Part shown: positions 1 through 5,281 of the stretch, one piece after another
Layout: every line of letters begins with the position of its first letter
How positions within the stretch are numbered: position 1 is the stretch's first letter
Assembly: GCA_027295475.1 (NCBI GenBank)
Contig: JAPUKV010000144.1
Span: forward strand, 1-5,300
DNA from: Pseudomonadota bacterium
GTDB lineage: Bacteria > Pseudomonadota > Gammaproteobacteria > Woeseiales > Woeseiaceae
Reading direction: 5' to 3'
DNA length: 5,300 nt
Translations under genes and position numbers: made by a program
Notes under the pieces: model-generated
What the model saw: the letters and a program-made list of their open reading frames with translations, nothing else
What the model was told of the DNA's origin: nothing
Databases searched by the model: none

Positions 1-165
1 CTCGCGAATGAAGGGGCCAGATTGCTTCGGCAGAACACCGACGTTGACCAGCAGGAAGCCGATAAACAGGTAGAAAAATACCGGCGTCAGGCGGGTCTTT
101 TTTGCCGCAACTGCAGCAGCAAGAACGGCGGCCCAGATCAATGCCAAATGAACGAGTGAATGCAT
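1..165 (-). CDS. N-terminal part of a membrane protein, probable cation:proton antiporter (CPA2-like); runs off the window
   Basis: The minus strand carries an open frame from an ATG at 165-163 to the window edge, 55 codons with no stop. It is too short at the edge to stand out but reads as a typical membrane protein start. Residues 5-21 (LVHLALIWAAVLAAAVA) are one hydrophobic span. A short basic turn (AKKTRLTP) follows, and residues 29-46 (VFFYLFIGFLLVNVGVLP) form a second span. A first helix, a KK-R-TP loop and a glycine-containing second helix that runs into a GVLP motif recall the start of CPA2 sodium or potassium:proton antiporters of the inner membrane. That family call is recognition from memory, not a search. 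An AGGG lies about 10 bases before the ATG and could serve as a weak ribosome binding site. The gene is co-directional with the stress-protein gene upstream but 300 bp away, so it probably has its own promoter. Another polytopic transporter remains possible. Confidence 0.6.
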   Translation of the reverse strand, partial: MHSLVHLALIWAAVLAAAVAAKKTRLTPVFFYLFIGFLLVNVGVLPKQSGPFIRE

Positions 166-262
166 TTACACCAATACCCTATTCTCTTACAGCCCCATTT
201 GCCGATATCCTACTACACTGAGCGAGGGCACTGCGGCGGACACAACACTGATCGCCAACGTT

Positions 263-271
263 TGTGGATAA
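263..271 (-). promoter_or_regulatory. Perfect DnaA-box 9-mer (TTATCCACA)
   Basis: The minus strand reads TTATCCACA, identical to the consensus high-affinity DnaA box of Escherichia coli. It stands alone. The nearest similar sequence, at 343-351 on the plus strand (CATGGATAA), differs at two positions. One 9-mer match in a window of this size is expected by chance a few times in a hundred, so binding is only a possibility. It lies about 100 bp upstream of the antiporter-like start, where a DnaA or titration effect on transcription could be imagined. Confidence 0.3.
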
Positions 272-331
272 GTATCATGATTAGTGATTGCATACGAACT
301 CGGAGTCAGCCAGCGCACAGTCGAGATTCAT

Positions 332-384
332 CGCGCAAGAGTCATGGATAAAATGCAGACATGATCACTCGCTAATCTTGCGCG
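332..384. repeat. Perfect 9-bp inverted repeat with 35-base spacer
   Basis: CGCGCAAGA at 332-340 is matched by its exact reverse complement TCTTGCGCG at 376-384. Inside the spacer, GTCATG (341-346) and CATGAT (359-364) can pair at most positions, which would extend the fold. There is no T-rich tract next to either arm, so it does not look like a simple intrinsic terminator. It sits about 80 bp past the end of the stress-protein gene. Confidence 0.45.
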
Positions 385-465
385 TATGCACATGGCCACC
401 TGATCGCTGGCACAGTACCGGCTGGGAAACGCGTGTATCGCGGGCTGCGTGCGACCTGCTCTTGC

Positions 466-1428
466 CTACGCGGCCTGGTCGCTGGACATCTCGACCGGGG
501 TGTGGAACCAGTCCGGCTTGACGATCAAGAGGTCGCAGGGGACGAACTCGAGGGTCCGTTCGGCCGTGGCCCCGATGAAGAGCCGCTTCCAGCGATTTCT
601 CGCGACGGCACCCATCACGATGACGTCGGCATGTATCTTTTCCGCCATGATAGGCAACTCTTCGTGCGTCAGGCCGGCGACGAGGTGTGCGTGCTTGTCA
701 TCGAGGCCATGAAATTCCGTCACCTCGTTGAAACGCTTCTCGTGCTGCTCATGCATTTGCTTCTCAATCTCGTCAAATGGCAGAGAAATGGGAATATAGG
801 CGTTGGCCGTGGCTGTCGCGACGGCGATCCGCGGGTCATAGGAGTGAAATGCGTGTACCTCACCGTTCGATTCCTCGGCCAGCAACTTCGAGAGGTCGAG
901 AATTTCATCATCGAGTGCGGCCGGCTTGTCATGTTGATTCAAGGGGTCGATCGCGGCTACAAATACCGGCGTGTCGGCCATCTCGTGCGGCTTGACGAGC
1001 CACAGGGGCACGGGGCAGGTGCGAATAAGATTCCAGTCGGTATTCGTAAGCAGTGCGCGCGTCAACGCCGCATGGTGATGCGTATCCTTGAATACGATAT
1101 TGGCGCCGATCGCGTGTGCACGCCGAACGACGCCCTCGTAAAGCGGGTGATCCCAGATCGCCGCAGTGCGCACGACCAGTCCGGAGCTGCGTAACGGCTC
1201 CGCAAGTTTTTCGAGGTGCTTTTCGTGACCACCGATGACTTCGCGCCGGGCCTTTTCCAGGGAGGGTGAATCAAAAAGGCGGTCGCCACTCAGGTACTCG
1301 TTGTAGTAACAAACGAATAAATCCAGTTCTGCCCCCACGTTCCTGGCAAGCCACGCAGCGCGACGCATAGCGGGCTGGTCGGCTGTCGTCGGATCGATAA
1401 CACACATTATTCGAGAGATTTTATGCAT
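466..1428 (-). CDS. uspE: Tandem-domain universal stress protein, UspE-like
   Basis: A 320-residue cytoplasmic protein made of two Usp (UspA-fold) domains, roughly residues 1-148 and 152-306. This matches the length and plan of gammaproteobacterial UspE, about 316 residues. Domain 1 opens with a hydrophobic strand ending in the Asp of CVIDP and closes with TDWNLIRTCPVPLWLVK, a hallmark of UspE-type first domains. Domain 2 carries the nucleotide-loop region starting at VMGAVARNR (271-279) and continuing to GATAE (286-290), then CDLLIVKPDWF and TPVE. In the classical G-x2-G-x9-G loop the second glycine is Ala276, so ATP binding may be altered. Domain 1 has no such loop, as is usual in UspE. Family members support survival under starvation, oxidative and other stress; the exact role here is inference. 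The ATG at 1428 is supported by AGGTG five or six bases upstream. A candidate promoter lies near 1529-1557. Confidence 0.9.
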   Translation of the reverse strand: MHKISRIMCVIDPTTADQPAMRRAAWLARNVGAELDLFVCYYNEYLSGDRLFDSPSLEKARREVIGGHEKHLEKLAEPLRSSGLVVRTAAIWDHPLYEGVVRRAHAIGANIVFKDTHHHAALTRALLTNTDWNLIRTCPVPLWLVKPHEMADTPVFVAAIDPLNQHDKPAALDDEILDLSKLLAEESNGEVHAFHSYDPRIAVATATANAYIPISLPFDEIEKQMHEQHEKRFNEVTEFHGLDDKHAHLVAGLTHEELPIMAEKIHADVIVMGAVARNRWKRLFIGATAERTLEFVPCDLLIVKPDWFHTPVEMSSDQAA

Positions 1429-1528
1429 GCTTACACCTGTCGAAGTCGGGCTCTAGCGATGTCTTGTGGCCATTGTGGCTATCGTATTGCCATGCCGAAC
1501 CGATGTGAATAAGGCGTGTTGCTTAGGC

Positions 1529-1557
1529 GATATCGGAATTTACTTACCTGTGGTCAA
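1529..1557 (-). promoter_or_regulatory. Candidate sigma-70-type promoter for the UspE-like gene
   Basis: On the minus strand, TTGACC (1557-1552) matches the -35 consensus at five of six positions. It is followed after exactly 17 bases by GATATC (1534-1529), which matches only three of six in the -10 consensus. Transcription would begin about 95 bases before the ATG at 1428. The -35 element sits in an imperfect palindrome, TACTTACC-TGTG-GTCAAGTA on the plus strand (1541-1560), which pairs at six of eight positions and could be an operator. This rests on pattern matching alone. Confidence 0.3.
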
Positions 1558-1622
1558 GTATAGGCCAGGCGCCAGGTGCTTGCCTGCATCACGCAGGTTT
1601 CCGGCAGCCCGCGTAGGTGATT

Positions 1623-1718
1623 TTATTGATTCCAGGCGAACCCGTCGTCGTTAACGACGACAATGGCCTCTGTCGATGAATGCAGAACTTCGTTCGCGAC
1701 GTCTGGCGGCAGATTCAT
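1623..1718 (-). pseudogene. Possible 31-codon mini-ORF or remnant resembling the start of a PAS domain
   Basis: An ATG at 1718-1716 opens a 31-residue frame ending in TAA at 1625-1623. The middle, VLHSSTEAIVVVNDDG, resembles the beginning of PAS sensor domains, which often read as a short helix, then AIVVVD-DG, then a WN motif. The frame ends FAWNQ, recalling the WNQ/WN-A that normally follows a few residues further on, as if an internal piece and everything downstream were lost. No clear Shine-Dalgarno sequence precedes it, only ACGGA next to the ATG. A TATAAT hexamer lies about 50 bases upstream, without a good -35 partner. It may be a relic of a PAS-containing regulator, a genuine small protein, or chance. 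Confidence 0.25.
1644..1661. repeat. 18-bp perfect palindrome GTCGTCGTTAACGACGAC
   Basis: A perfect palindrome with no spacer, centred on GTTAAC. It coincides with the Val-Val-Val-Asn-Asp-Asp codons of the PAS-like mini-ORF, so it may just reflect GTC and GAC codons. Otherwise it could be a protein-binding site. No T-tract follows on either side, so it does not look like a terminator. Confidence 0.5.
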
Positions 1719-1850
1719 TCCGTTGCTCTTATGTGCTCGGGGGTACATCAGCCCGGGAGATTCCGAAAATTATACATTGCCGTATCAGAATGGCTTTCCG
1801 GCCACTGACCTATACGTAGTATTACCTAATTGACGGGAATCAAGATGCTC

Positions 1851-1872
1851 GCTGGCGGAACGGTGGGCCAGC
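1851..1872 (-). terminator. Weak hairpin just downstream of fghA
   Basis: Four bases past the fghA stop, the minus strand can form a 6-bp stem (GCTGGC with GCCAGC) around a 10-base loop. No run of T follows, so it would be a poor intrinsic terminator. It may be a transcript-end stabiliser or have no function. Confidence 0.25.
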
Positions 1873-1876
1873 AAAT

Positions 1877-2731
1877 TCACATGGCGAGCAGGCTTGAGTG
1901 ATGCTCCAGTTGGTCTTTCATGTGTGTGGAAATGAAGTAATAACCGTGATCGTAGCCTTCGTGCCGGCGTAATTCGAGATCGACCGAACGCTCGGTGCAG
2001 GCGGCCTCGAACAGATGGGGGTGCAGTTCCTGCTCGAGATATTGATCGTCAAGCCCCTGATCGATAAGGATTTTATTCTGCGGGCGTGAGTCGCCAAGGC
2101 CCTTGACCAGCTCGGTGGCATCGTATTCCGTCCATGACGACTGATCGGCGCCAAGATAATTCAAAAAGGCCTTCTGCCCCCAGGGGCAATTAATCGGGCT
2201 ACAGATCGGTGCAAACGCCGAAATCGATCTGAATGTGTCCGGGTTCCTGAGGCCTATGGTCAGGGCGCCGTGACCACCCATCGAGTGTCCGAAGACGCCC
2301 TGACGATCCCTGTCGCCCGGGAATTCTGCAAATATGATTTCCGGCAGCTCTTTGGTCACGTAATCGTACATTTGGAAGTTGGCCGACCACGGCGCTTCGG
2401 TCGCGTTGAGATAAAAGCCGGCGGCGATCCCGAAATCGTAGGCGCCGTCCGGGTCGTCCGGCACTTCGTCACCGCGCGGGCTCGTGTCCGGTGAAACGAG
2501 CATCAGCCCAAGCTCGGCTGCGATTCGCTGTGCCCCGCTCTTAATCATGAAGGTCTCTTCCGTGCAGGTGAGCCCGGAAAGAAACGTCAGCACAGGTACT
2601 TTTGTGTTTACAGCTTGTGGCGGCACGAAAACCGCAAATCGCATGTCGCAACTGTTGACGGATGAGCGATGACGATAGAAGCCGACCTTGCCACCAAAGC
2701 AGCCGTGCTCACTGATGGTCTCTATTGACAT
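1877..2731 (-). CDS. fghA: S-formylglutathione hydrolase
   Basis: A 284-residue cytosolic serine hydrolase of the esterase D / FghA family (about 280 residues). It cleaves S-formylglutathione to formate and glutathione, the last step of glutathione-dependent formaldehyde detoxification. The alpha/beta-hydrolase nucleophile elbow GHSMGGHGAL puts the catalytic Ser at 150. The acid is Asp228 or Asp229 in IDQGLDDQYL, and the histidine is His262 in HEGYDHGYYFI. The family motif LSGLTCTEE includes Cys56, a conserved residue near the active site. The length is complete and no residue of the triad is missing. The start at 2731 fits the family N-terminus (ETISEHGCFGGKVGFYRH); GAAG sequences a few bases upstream give a modest ribosome binding site. 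It follows fabB on the same strand after 129 bp and a strong hairpin, so it may be transcribed separately. The usual neighbour, class III alcohol dehydrogenase (frmA/adhC), is not in the window. The names frmB, yeiG and fghA are used in different species. Confidence 0.95.
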   Translation of the reverse strand: MSIETISEHGCFGGKVGFYRHRSSVNSCDMRFAVFVPPQAVNTKVPVLTFLSGLTCTEETFMIKSGAQRIAAELGLMLVSPDTSPRGDEVPDDPDGAYDFGIAAGFYLNATEAPWSANFQMYDYVTKELPEIIFAEFPGDRDRQGVFGHSMGGHGALTIGLRNPDTFRSISAFAPICSPINCPWGQKAFLNYLGADQSSWTEYDATELVKGLGDSRPQNKILIDQGLDDQYLEQELHPHLFEAACTERSVDLELRRHEGYDHGYYFISTHMKDQLEHHSSLLAM

Positions 2732-2817
2732 GACTTCATCTTCGTCTTGTATCGCCTGTCAGGATGCAGTACGTCCGCAACGTTATTCGGTGTAACGCGA
2801 TCGACGCGGACTGAATT

Positions 2818-2855
2818 TTATTGATTCGCCCGTCGGGACGGGCGAACTTCAATAA
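2818..2855 (-). terminator. Strong hairpin after fabB, probable terminator or processing site
   Basis: TTCGCCCGTC (2825-2834) and GACGGGCGAA (2837-2846) are perfect 10-base complements around a 2-base centre; in practice this is a 9-bp GC-rich stem with a 4-base loop. The outer TTATTGA (2818-2824) and TCAATAA (2849-2855) also pair, across a 2-base bulge. It lies six bases past the fabB stop, where a terminator would be expected. On the minus strand the stem is followed by TCAATAAAATTC rather than a T-run, so termination may be partial, or it may protect the 3' end of the fabAB mRNA. Confidence 0.6.
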
Positions 2856-2860
2856 TGTGC

Positions 2861-4075
2861 TTATATCCGTTGCAAGACCAAGGTCGAGTTCGTACCACCG
2901 AAACCAAAGCTATTGGTCATGGCCGTCCTGATGCCGGCATTGTCAATCCGTTTCGTGACAAGCGGCATGCCTTCGGCCGCCGGGTCCACGTCAGTGACAT
3001 TTATTGACGGCGCGATGAAGTCATGCTCCAGCATCAGCAGGCAATGAATTGCTTCATGCACGCCGGTTGCGCCCAGTGAATGACCGCACATGGATTTACT
3101 CGAAGCGAATCTTGGAACCTCTTCGCCGAATACGTCGCGCATCGCCTGTAGCTCGCAGGTATCACCGACCGGCGTACTGGTACCATGCGTGTTTATATAA
3201 TCGATTGGCACATCGACCGTCGAGCGCGCTAATTCCATGCAGCGCCTGGCACCCTCGCCGGACGGCGCAACCATGTCATGGCCGTCCGATGTCGCACCAT
3301 AGCCTGTTATTTCAGCATAGATTTTCGCGCCGCGTGCCTTCGCGTGCTCGAACTCCTCAACAACGACCATGCCCGCGCCGGCGGCGATCACGAATCCGTC
3401 CCGGTTCTGGTCGTAGGGCCTCGATGCTTTTGTCGGATCGTCATTGTATTTCGACGACAACGCACCCATCGCATCGAAAAGACCGGCGAGGCACCAGTGC
3501 TCCTCTTCACCCCCGCCTGCAAAAATCAGATCCTGCTTGCCGTACTGGATTTGCTCCATCGCAATGCCGATACAGTGTGCGCTCGTCGCACAGGCAGAGG
3601 TTACCGAGTAATTGAGGCCTCTAATTTTGAACGGCGTAGCAAGGCAGGCAGAGACTGAGCTGCCCATTGTCCGCGGCACCATGTACGGACCTATCCGGCG
3701 AACGCCCTTCGCACGCGTGATATCCGCACTGGCAATGATATATTCGGTCGATGCGCCGCCGGATCCGGCGATCAGACCGGATCGGGTATTGGAGATATCA
3801 GATTCTTCCAGGCCGGCGTCATCAATCGCCTGTTGCATAGAAATGTAGGCGTAAGCTGCGGCGTCACCCATGAACCGGCGCACCTTGCGATCGATGTGTT
3901 CGCTGAAGTCGATATCGACGCTGCCGCAGACCTGGCTTCTTAGCCCCATCTCTTTAAACGTCTCGTTGAAACTGATGCCGGAGCGGCCCTCTTTCAGTGA
4001 CTCCAGGACGTCTTCCTTGCTATTACCCAGACAGGAGACGGCACCGATGCCGGTTATGACCACACGTCTCATCAT
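2861..4075 (-). CDS. fabB: 3-oxoacyl-[acyl-carrier-protein] synthase I (beta-ketoacyl-ACP synthase I)
   Basis: A condensing enzyme of 404 residues (Escherichia coli FabB has 406) with a thiolase fold, acting in the cytosol on malonyl-ACP and acyl-ACP. FabB is needed to elongate the cis-3-decenoyl-ACP made by FabA, and so for unsaturated fatty acids. Counting from the chosen start, the catalytic Cys162 lies in [11 protein letters not shown]. His297 is in [11 protein letters not shown], Lys327 in SSKSM, and His332 in CGHSLGATG. The C-terminal NSFGFGGTN gating loop is intact. LATPFKI and EEEHWCLAG favour FabB over FabF. The frame begins GTG-ATG-ATG (4078, 4075, 4072). The TAGGG of the fabA stop region is 4, 7 and 10 bases from these, so 4075 has the best spacing; 4072 aligns most closely with the family N-terminus. 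Only nine bases separate the fabA stop from this start, so the two genes are almost certainly co-transcribed and translationally coupled. Confidence 0.96.
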   Translation of the reverse strand: MMRRVVITGIGAVSCLGNSKEDVLESLKEGRSGISFNETFKEMGLRSQVCGSVDIDFSEHIDRKVRRFMGDAAAYAYISMQQAIDDAGLEESDISNTRSGLIAGSGGASTEYIIASADITRAKGVRRIGPYMVPRTMGSSVSACLATPFKIRGLNYSVTSACATSAHCIGIAMEQIQYGKQDLIFAGGGEEEHWCLAGLFDAMGALSSKYNDDPTKASRPYDQNRDGFVIAAGAGMVVVEEFEHAKARGAKIYAEITGYGATSDGHDMVAPSGEGARRCMELARSTVDVPIDYINTHGTSTPVGDTCELQAMRDVFGEEVPRFASSKSMCGHSLGATGVHEAIHCLLMLEHDFIAPSINVTDVDPAAEGMPLVTKRIDNAGIRTAMTNSFGFGGTNSTLVLQRI

Positions 4076-4082
4076 CACTGCG

Positions 4083-4086
4083 CCCT
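4083..4086 (-). promoter_or_regulatory. Ribosome binding site of fabB, overlapping the fabA stop
   Basis: AGGG on the minus strand shares two bases with the fabA TAG stop (4085-4087). It is 7 bases from the ATG at 4075, against 4 from the GTG at 4078. This favours the ATG and points to coupled translation of fabA and fabB. Confidence 0.6.
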
Positions 4087-4642
4087 AAAAATTATCCGTC
4101 GATTTGAACAGGCCGACTCTCAAATCTTCCGCCGTGTATATATGCCTGCCGTCTACCGCGACTGAGCCATCGGCGATGGCGAGCGTCACCTTGCGAGTAA
4201 TCAGCCGCTTGAAGTCAATCTGAAAAGTTACGAGTTTGGCTGTGGGCAATACCTGTCCAGTAAATTTGACCTTGCCGACGCCAAGCGCCCTGCCCCTTCC
4301 CGGGTAACCGGCCCAGACCATGAAGAAACCGACGAGCTGCCAAAGTGCATCAAGCCCGAGACAACCGGGCATGACCGGGTCGCCGACAAAGTGGCAGTCA
4401 AAGAACCAGAGATCCGGCCGGATATCCAGTTCCGCCGTAATCTCGCCCTTGTCAAATTTGCCCCCGGTGTTCGTGATCCGGGTGATCCGGTCAGTCATGA
4501 GCATGTTCGGCATCGGTAACTTGGCGTTGTCCCGGCCGAATAGCTCGCCACGCGCACATGCCAGCAATTCGTCACTGTTGTACGAATGCTGCCTGCCAGG
4601 CGGCAGACCATCTTGGTCAGGGCTTTTGCTGGATTCGGCCAT
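4085..4642 (-). CDS. fabA: 3-hydroxydecanoyl-[ACP] dehydratase / trans-2-decenoyl-[ACP] isomerase
   Basis: FabA dehydrates 3-hydroxydecanoyl-ACP and isomerises the product to cis-3-decenoyl-ACP, the branch point of anaerobic unsaturated fatty acid synthesis. The hot-dog-fold core is plain: [18 protein letters not shown], then [19 protein letters not shown] with catalytic His84 and Asp98, 14 residues apart as in Escherichia coli (His70, Asp84). [15 protein letters not shown] and a DLRVGLF terminus follow. I chose the ATG at 4642, giving 185 residues against 171-172 in E. coli; a G-run sits just upstream. The frame stays open to a TTG at 4696, but that would add 18 residues without family similarity. 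Even from 4642 the first 19 or so residues (rich in Ser, Asp, Pro and Gly) look like a non-conserved, probably flexible extension before the match begins at [10 protein letters not shown]. It is first in the fabAB operon. I found no confident promoter or FadR/FabR-like operator upstream. Confidence 0.96.
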   Translation of the reverse strand: MAESSKSPDQDGLPPGRQHSYNSDELLACARGELFGRDNAKLPMPNMLMTDRITRITNTGGKFDKGEITAELDIRPDLWFFDCHFVGDPVMPGCLGLDALWQLVGFFMVWAGYPGRGRALGVGKVKFTGQVLPTAKLVTFQIDFKRLITRKVTLAIADGSVAVDGRHIYTAEDLRVGLFKSTDNF

Positions 4643-4645
4643 CCG

Positions 4646-4651
4646 CCCCCC
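4646..4651 (-). promoter_or_regulatory. Run of six G, likely ribosome binding site of fabA
   Basis: On the minus strand GGGGGG precedes the ATG at 4642 by three bases. It can pair with the CCUCC of 16S rRNA with one G-U wobble. It is unusual for a Shine-Dalgarno sequence, but it is the only candidate near this start and supports 4642 over the upstream TTG. Confidence 0.4.
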
Positions 4652-4705
4652 GGCGCATGCTTGGTAATTCGATGATATCGGACGCTTTATCGGCAACGCA
4701 CAAAC

Positions 4706-4722
4706 GCCGCTCTTTCAGCGGC
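4706..4722 (-). promoter_or_regulatory. Small hairpin in the fabA leader region
   Basis: GCCGCT and AGCGGC form a perfect 6-bp stem with a 5-base loop, 64 bp upstream of the fabA ATG. On the minus strand it is followed by GTTTG, which is too little T for a clear terminator. It might lie in the 5' untranslated region of fabAB or upstream of its promoter. No known leader family was recognised. Confidence 0.3.
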
Positions 4723-4779
4723 TTATCTGCCGCAGCGTAGTTTACCGGACGCAGTGGCAAAGCGCCTAAGAATTGCGGA

Positions 4780-4807
4780 CATTTCGCCTGTCCTGAGAGG
4801 CGAAATG
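4780..4807 (+). repeat. Perfect 10-bp inverted repeat covering a possible ribosome binding site and start codon
   Basis: CATTTCGCCT (4780-4789) and AGGCGAAATG (4798-4807) are exact reverse complements around an 8-base loop. In a plus-strand transcript the right arm would take up part of the GAGAGG ribosome-binding sequence and the ATG at 4805, hiding both. On the minus strand it lies about 140 bp upstream of fabA. Confidence 0.55.
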
Positions 4808-4999
4808 AAAACGTCAATCGCATTGCAGCAAAAACTGCTGTCGGCCGACCGCATCCTGACGGGTCTCGACCAGGCCAGCCGCGACAAAGGCATCGGACCG
4901 GTAGTCAGCCCGCCGACGGACCGCAAGGGTCGAAGCCATCGCACACTCAGTCCGCGCCGAGGGTACCTCGCGAATTGTGCTTCTTGCCGGCCTCCATGA
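4805..4999 (+). pseudogene. Unrecognised plus-strand ORF, apparently cut short at the IS remnant
   Basis: I do not recognise this product. An ATG at 4805, preceded by GAGAGG with four bases between, opens a frame whose first 35 or so codons look protein-like: MKTSIALQQKLLSADRILTG is amphipathic and helical, and the codons mostly end in G or C as in the neighbours. After about residue 38 the composition turns to Pro, Arg and Ser. The last codons, from about 4980, run antisense through the IS3 remnant to a stop at 4999. This suggests the N-terminal stub of a gene disrupted at the IS junction, though a chance frame is possible. It diverges from fabA. An in-frame GTG at 4754 could start it earlier but has no clear ribosome binding site. 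The start lies in a 10-bp inverted repeat. Confidence 0.3.
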
Positions 5000-5198
5000 A
5001 GTCCTTGGACCATTTGTAGTACAGACTTTGGGCAATACCTTCTCGTCGACACAACTCCGCAATGCTGTCTTCGCCACGCAAGCCATCAAGTACGATACGT
5101 ATTTTTTCCTTCGCACTGTATTGCTTACGCGTCTTGCGCTTGATGTCACGAATGATCTGTTCTGACGACGAAGGTCGTCCTGCTGGTCTCTGCTTCAT
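4947..5198 (-). pseudogene. Truncated IS3-family transposase OrfA (helix-turn-helix part only)
   Basis: An 83-codon frame whose first 73 residues match the start of a widespread type of IS3-family OrfA: basic RKTRKQYSAKEKIRIVLDG, then RGEDSIAELCRREGIAQS and LYYKWSKDFMEAGKK. These form the helix-turn-helix that binds the IS ends. After Lys73 (about 4980) the sequence becomes HNSRGTLGAD and stops. The leucine-zipper part of OrfA and the whole of OrfB with its DDE catalytic domain are missing, so no active transposase can be made. GAGGAG five bases before the ATG at 5198 is a strong ribosome binding site, so the fragment could still be translated. Such a DNA-binding fragment might interfere with intact copies elsewhere; that is inference. 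Family assignment is from memory of the motif; I do not assign a subgroup. Confidence 0.85.
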
Positions 5199-5281
5199 CT
5201 CAACTCCTCAGGTTAGGATGAACAAAAACACTCCTCTAAACCAGAACTAAATCTGTTCCATAGGTGCTGACGGCTTACACA
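4980..5281 (-). mobile_element. Left-end remnant of an IS3-family insertion sequence
   Basis: The outer edge is placed at about 5279-5281, where the minus strand begins TGTGTAAGCCGTCAGCACC. This has the TG start usual for IS3-family ends, followed by an 80-base leader, the strong ribosome binding site and the 5' part of orfA. The inner edge is set where the OrfA similarity ends, near 4980. About 300 bp remain of an element normally 1.2-1.5 kb long. I found no matching right inverted repeat between 4700 and 4980, so no target duplication can be defined. The edges are estimates. Confidence 0.7.

Larger units (their letters stand above)
166..465. other. 300-bp intergenic gap, presumed leader and promoter region of the antiporter-like gene
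   Basis: No convincing gene was found on either strand. The plus-strand frames crossing it lack credible start signals and read as shadow sequence. The gap holds a perfect DnaA-box 9-mer (263-271), an 8-bp palindrome ATCATGAT (274-281), and a 9-bp perfect inverted repeat with a 35-base spacer (332-340 and 376-384). I could not point to a clear -35/-10 pair for the downstream minus-strand gene. Confidence 0.5.
1429..1876. other. 448-bp intergenic gap between fghA and the stress-protein gene
   Basis: The gap carries no established gene. On the minus strand I see a weak 6-bp hairpin just after fghA (1851-1872), a TATAAT hexamer (1769-1774), a 31-codon ORF resembling the start of a PAS domain (1623-1718), an 18-bp perfect palindrome within it (1644-1661), a short hairpin CCTGC-5-GCAGG (1583-1597), and a candidate promoter with an imperfect operator-like palindrome (1529-1560). 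The plus-strand 62-codon frame at 1466-1654 has no recognisable content and I treat it as noise. A length of 448 bp is generous for a simple promoter and fits a site where a gene has decayed or been lost. Confidence 0.5.

Noticed and set aside
433..1194. Long plus-strand open frame of 253 codons opposite the stress-protein gene
   Set aside because: It lies antisense to a clear UspE-like gene and shows no family features; GC-rich codon use on the minus strand readily leaves such frames open.
1583..1597. Hairpin CCTGC-5-GCAGG as a terminator or CRISPR-like repeat
   Set aside because: The stem is only 5 bp, no T-tract follows, and no repeat-spacer periodicity exists anywhere in the window.
1466..1654. 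62-codon plus-strand ORF in the gap before the stress-protein gene
   Set aside because: No domain, no good ribosome binding site, Arg-rich tail typical of a random frame in this composition.
3049..3658. Plus-strand frames of 188 and 126 codons opposite fabB
   Set aside because: They are shadows of a complete, fully recognisable FabB with all catalytic residues in place.
4085..4696. fabA start at the upstream TTG (203 residues)
   Set aside because: TTG is a rare start, no ribosome binding site precedes it, and the 18 extra residues have no family counterpart; the ATG at 4642 is preferred.
4700..4980. Search for the missing right end of the IS3 element next to the remnant
   Set aside because: No plus-strand copy of the TGTAAGCCGTCAGC-like end was found, so a short self-contained deletion derivative with both ends is not supported.
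4723..5149. Minus-strand frames of 109 and 111 codons overlapping the IS remnant
   Set aside because: They run through OrfA in the wrong frames. Neither resembles OrfB, and no slippery sequence for an OrfA-OrfB frameshift was seen near the break.
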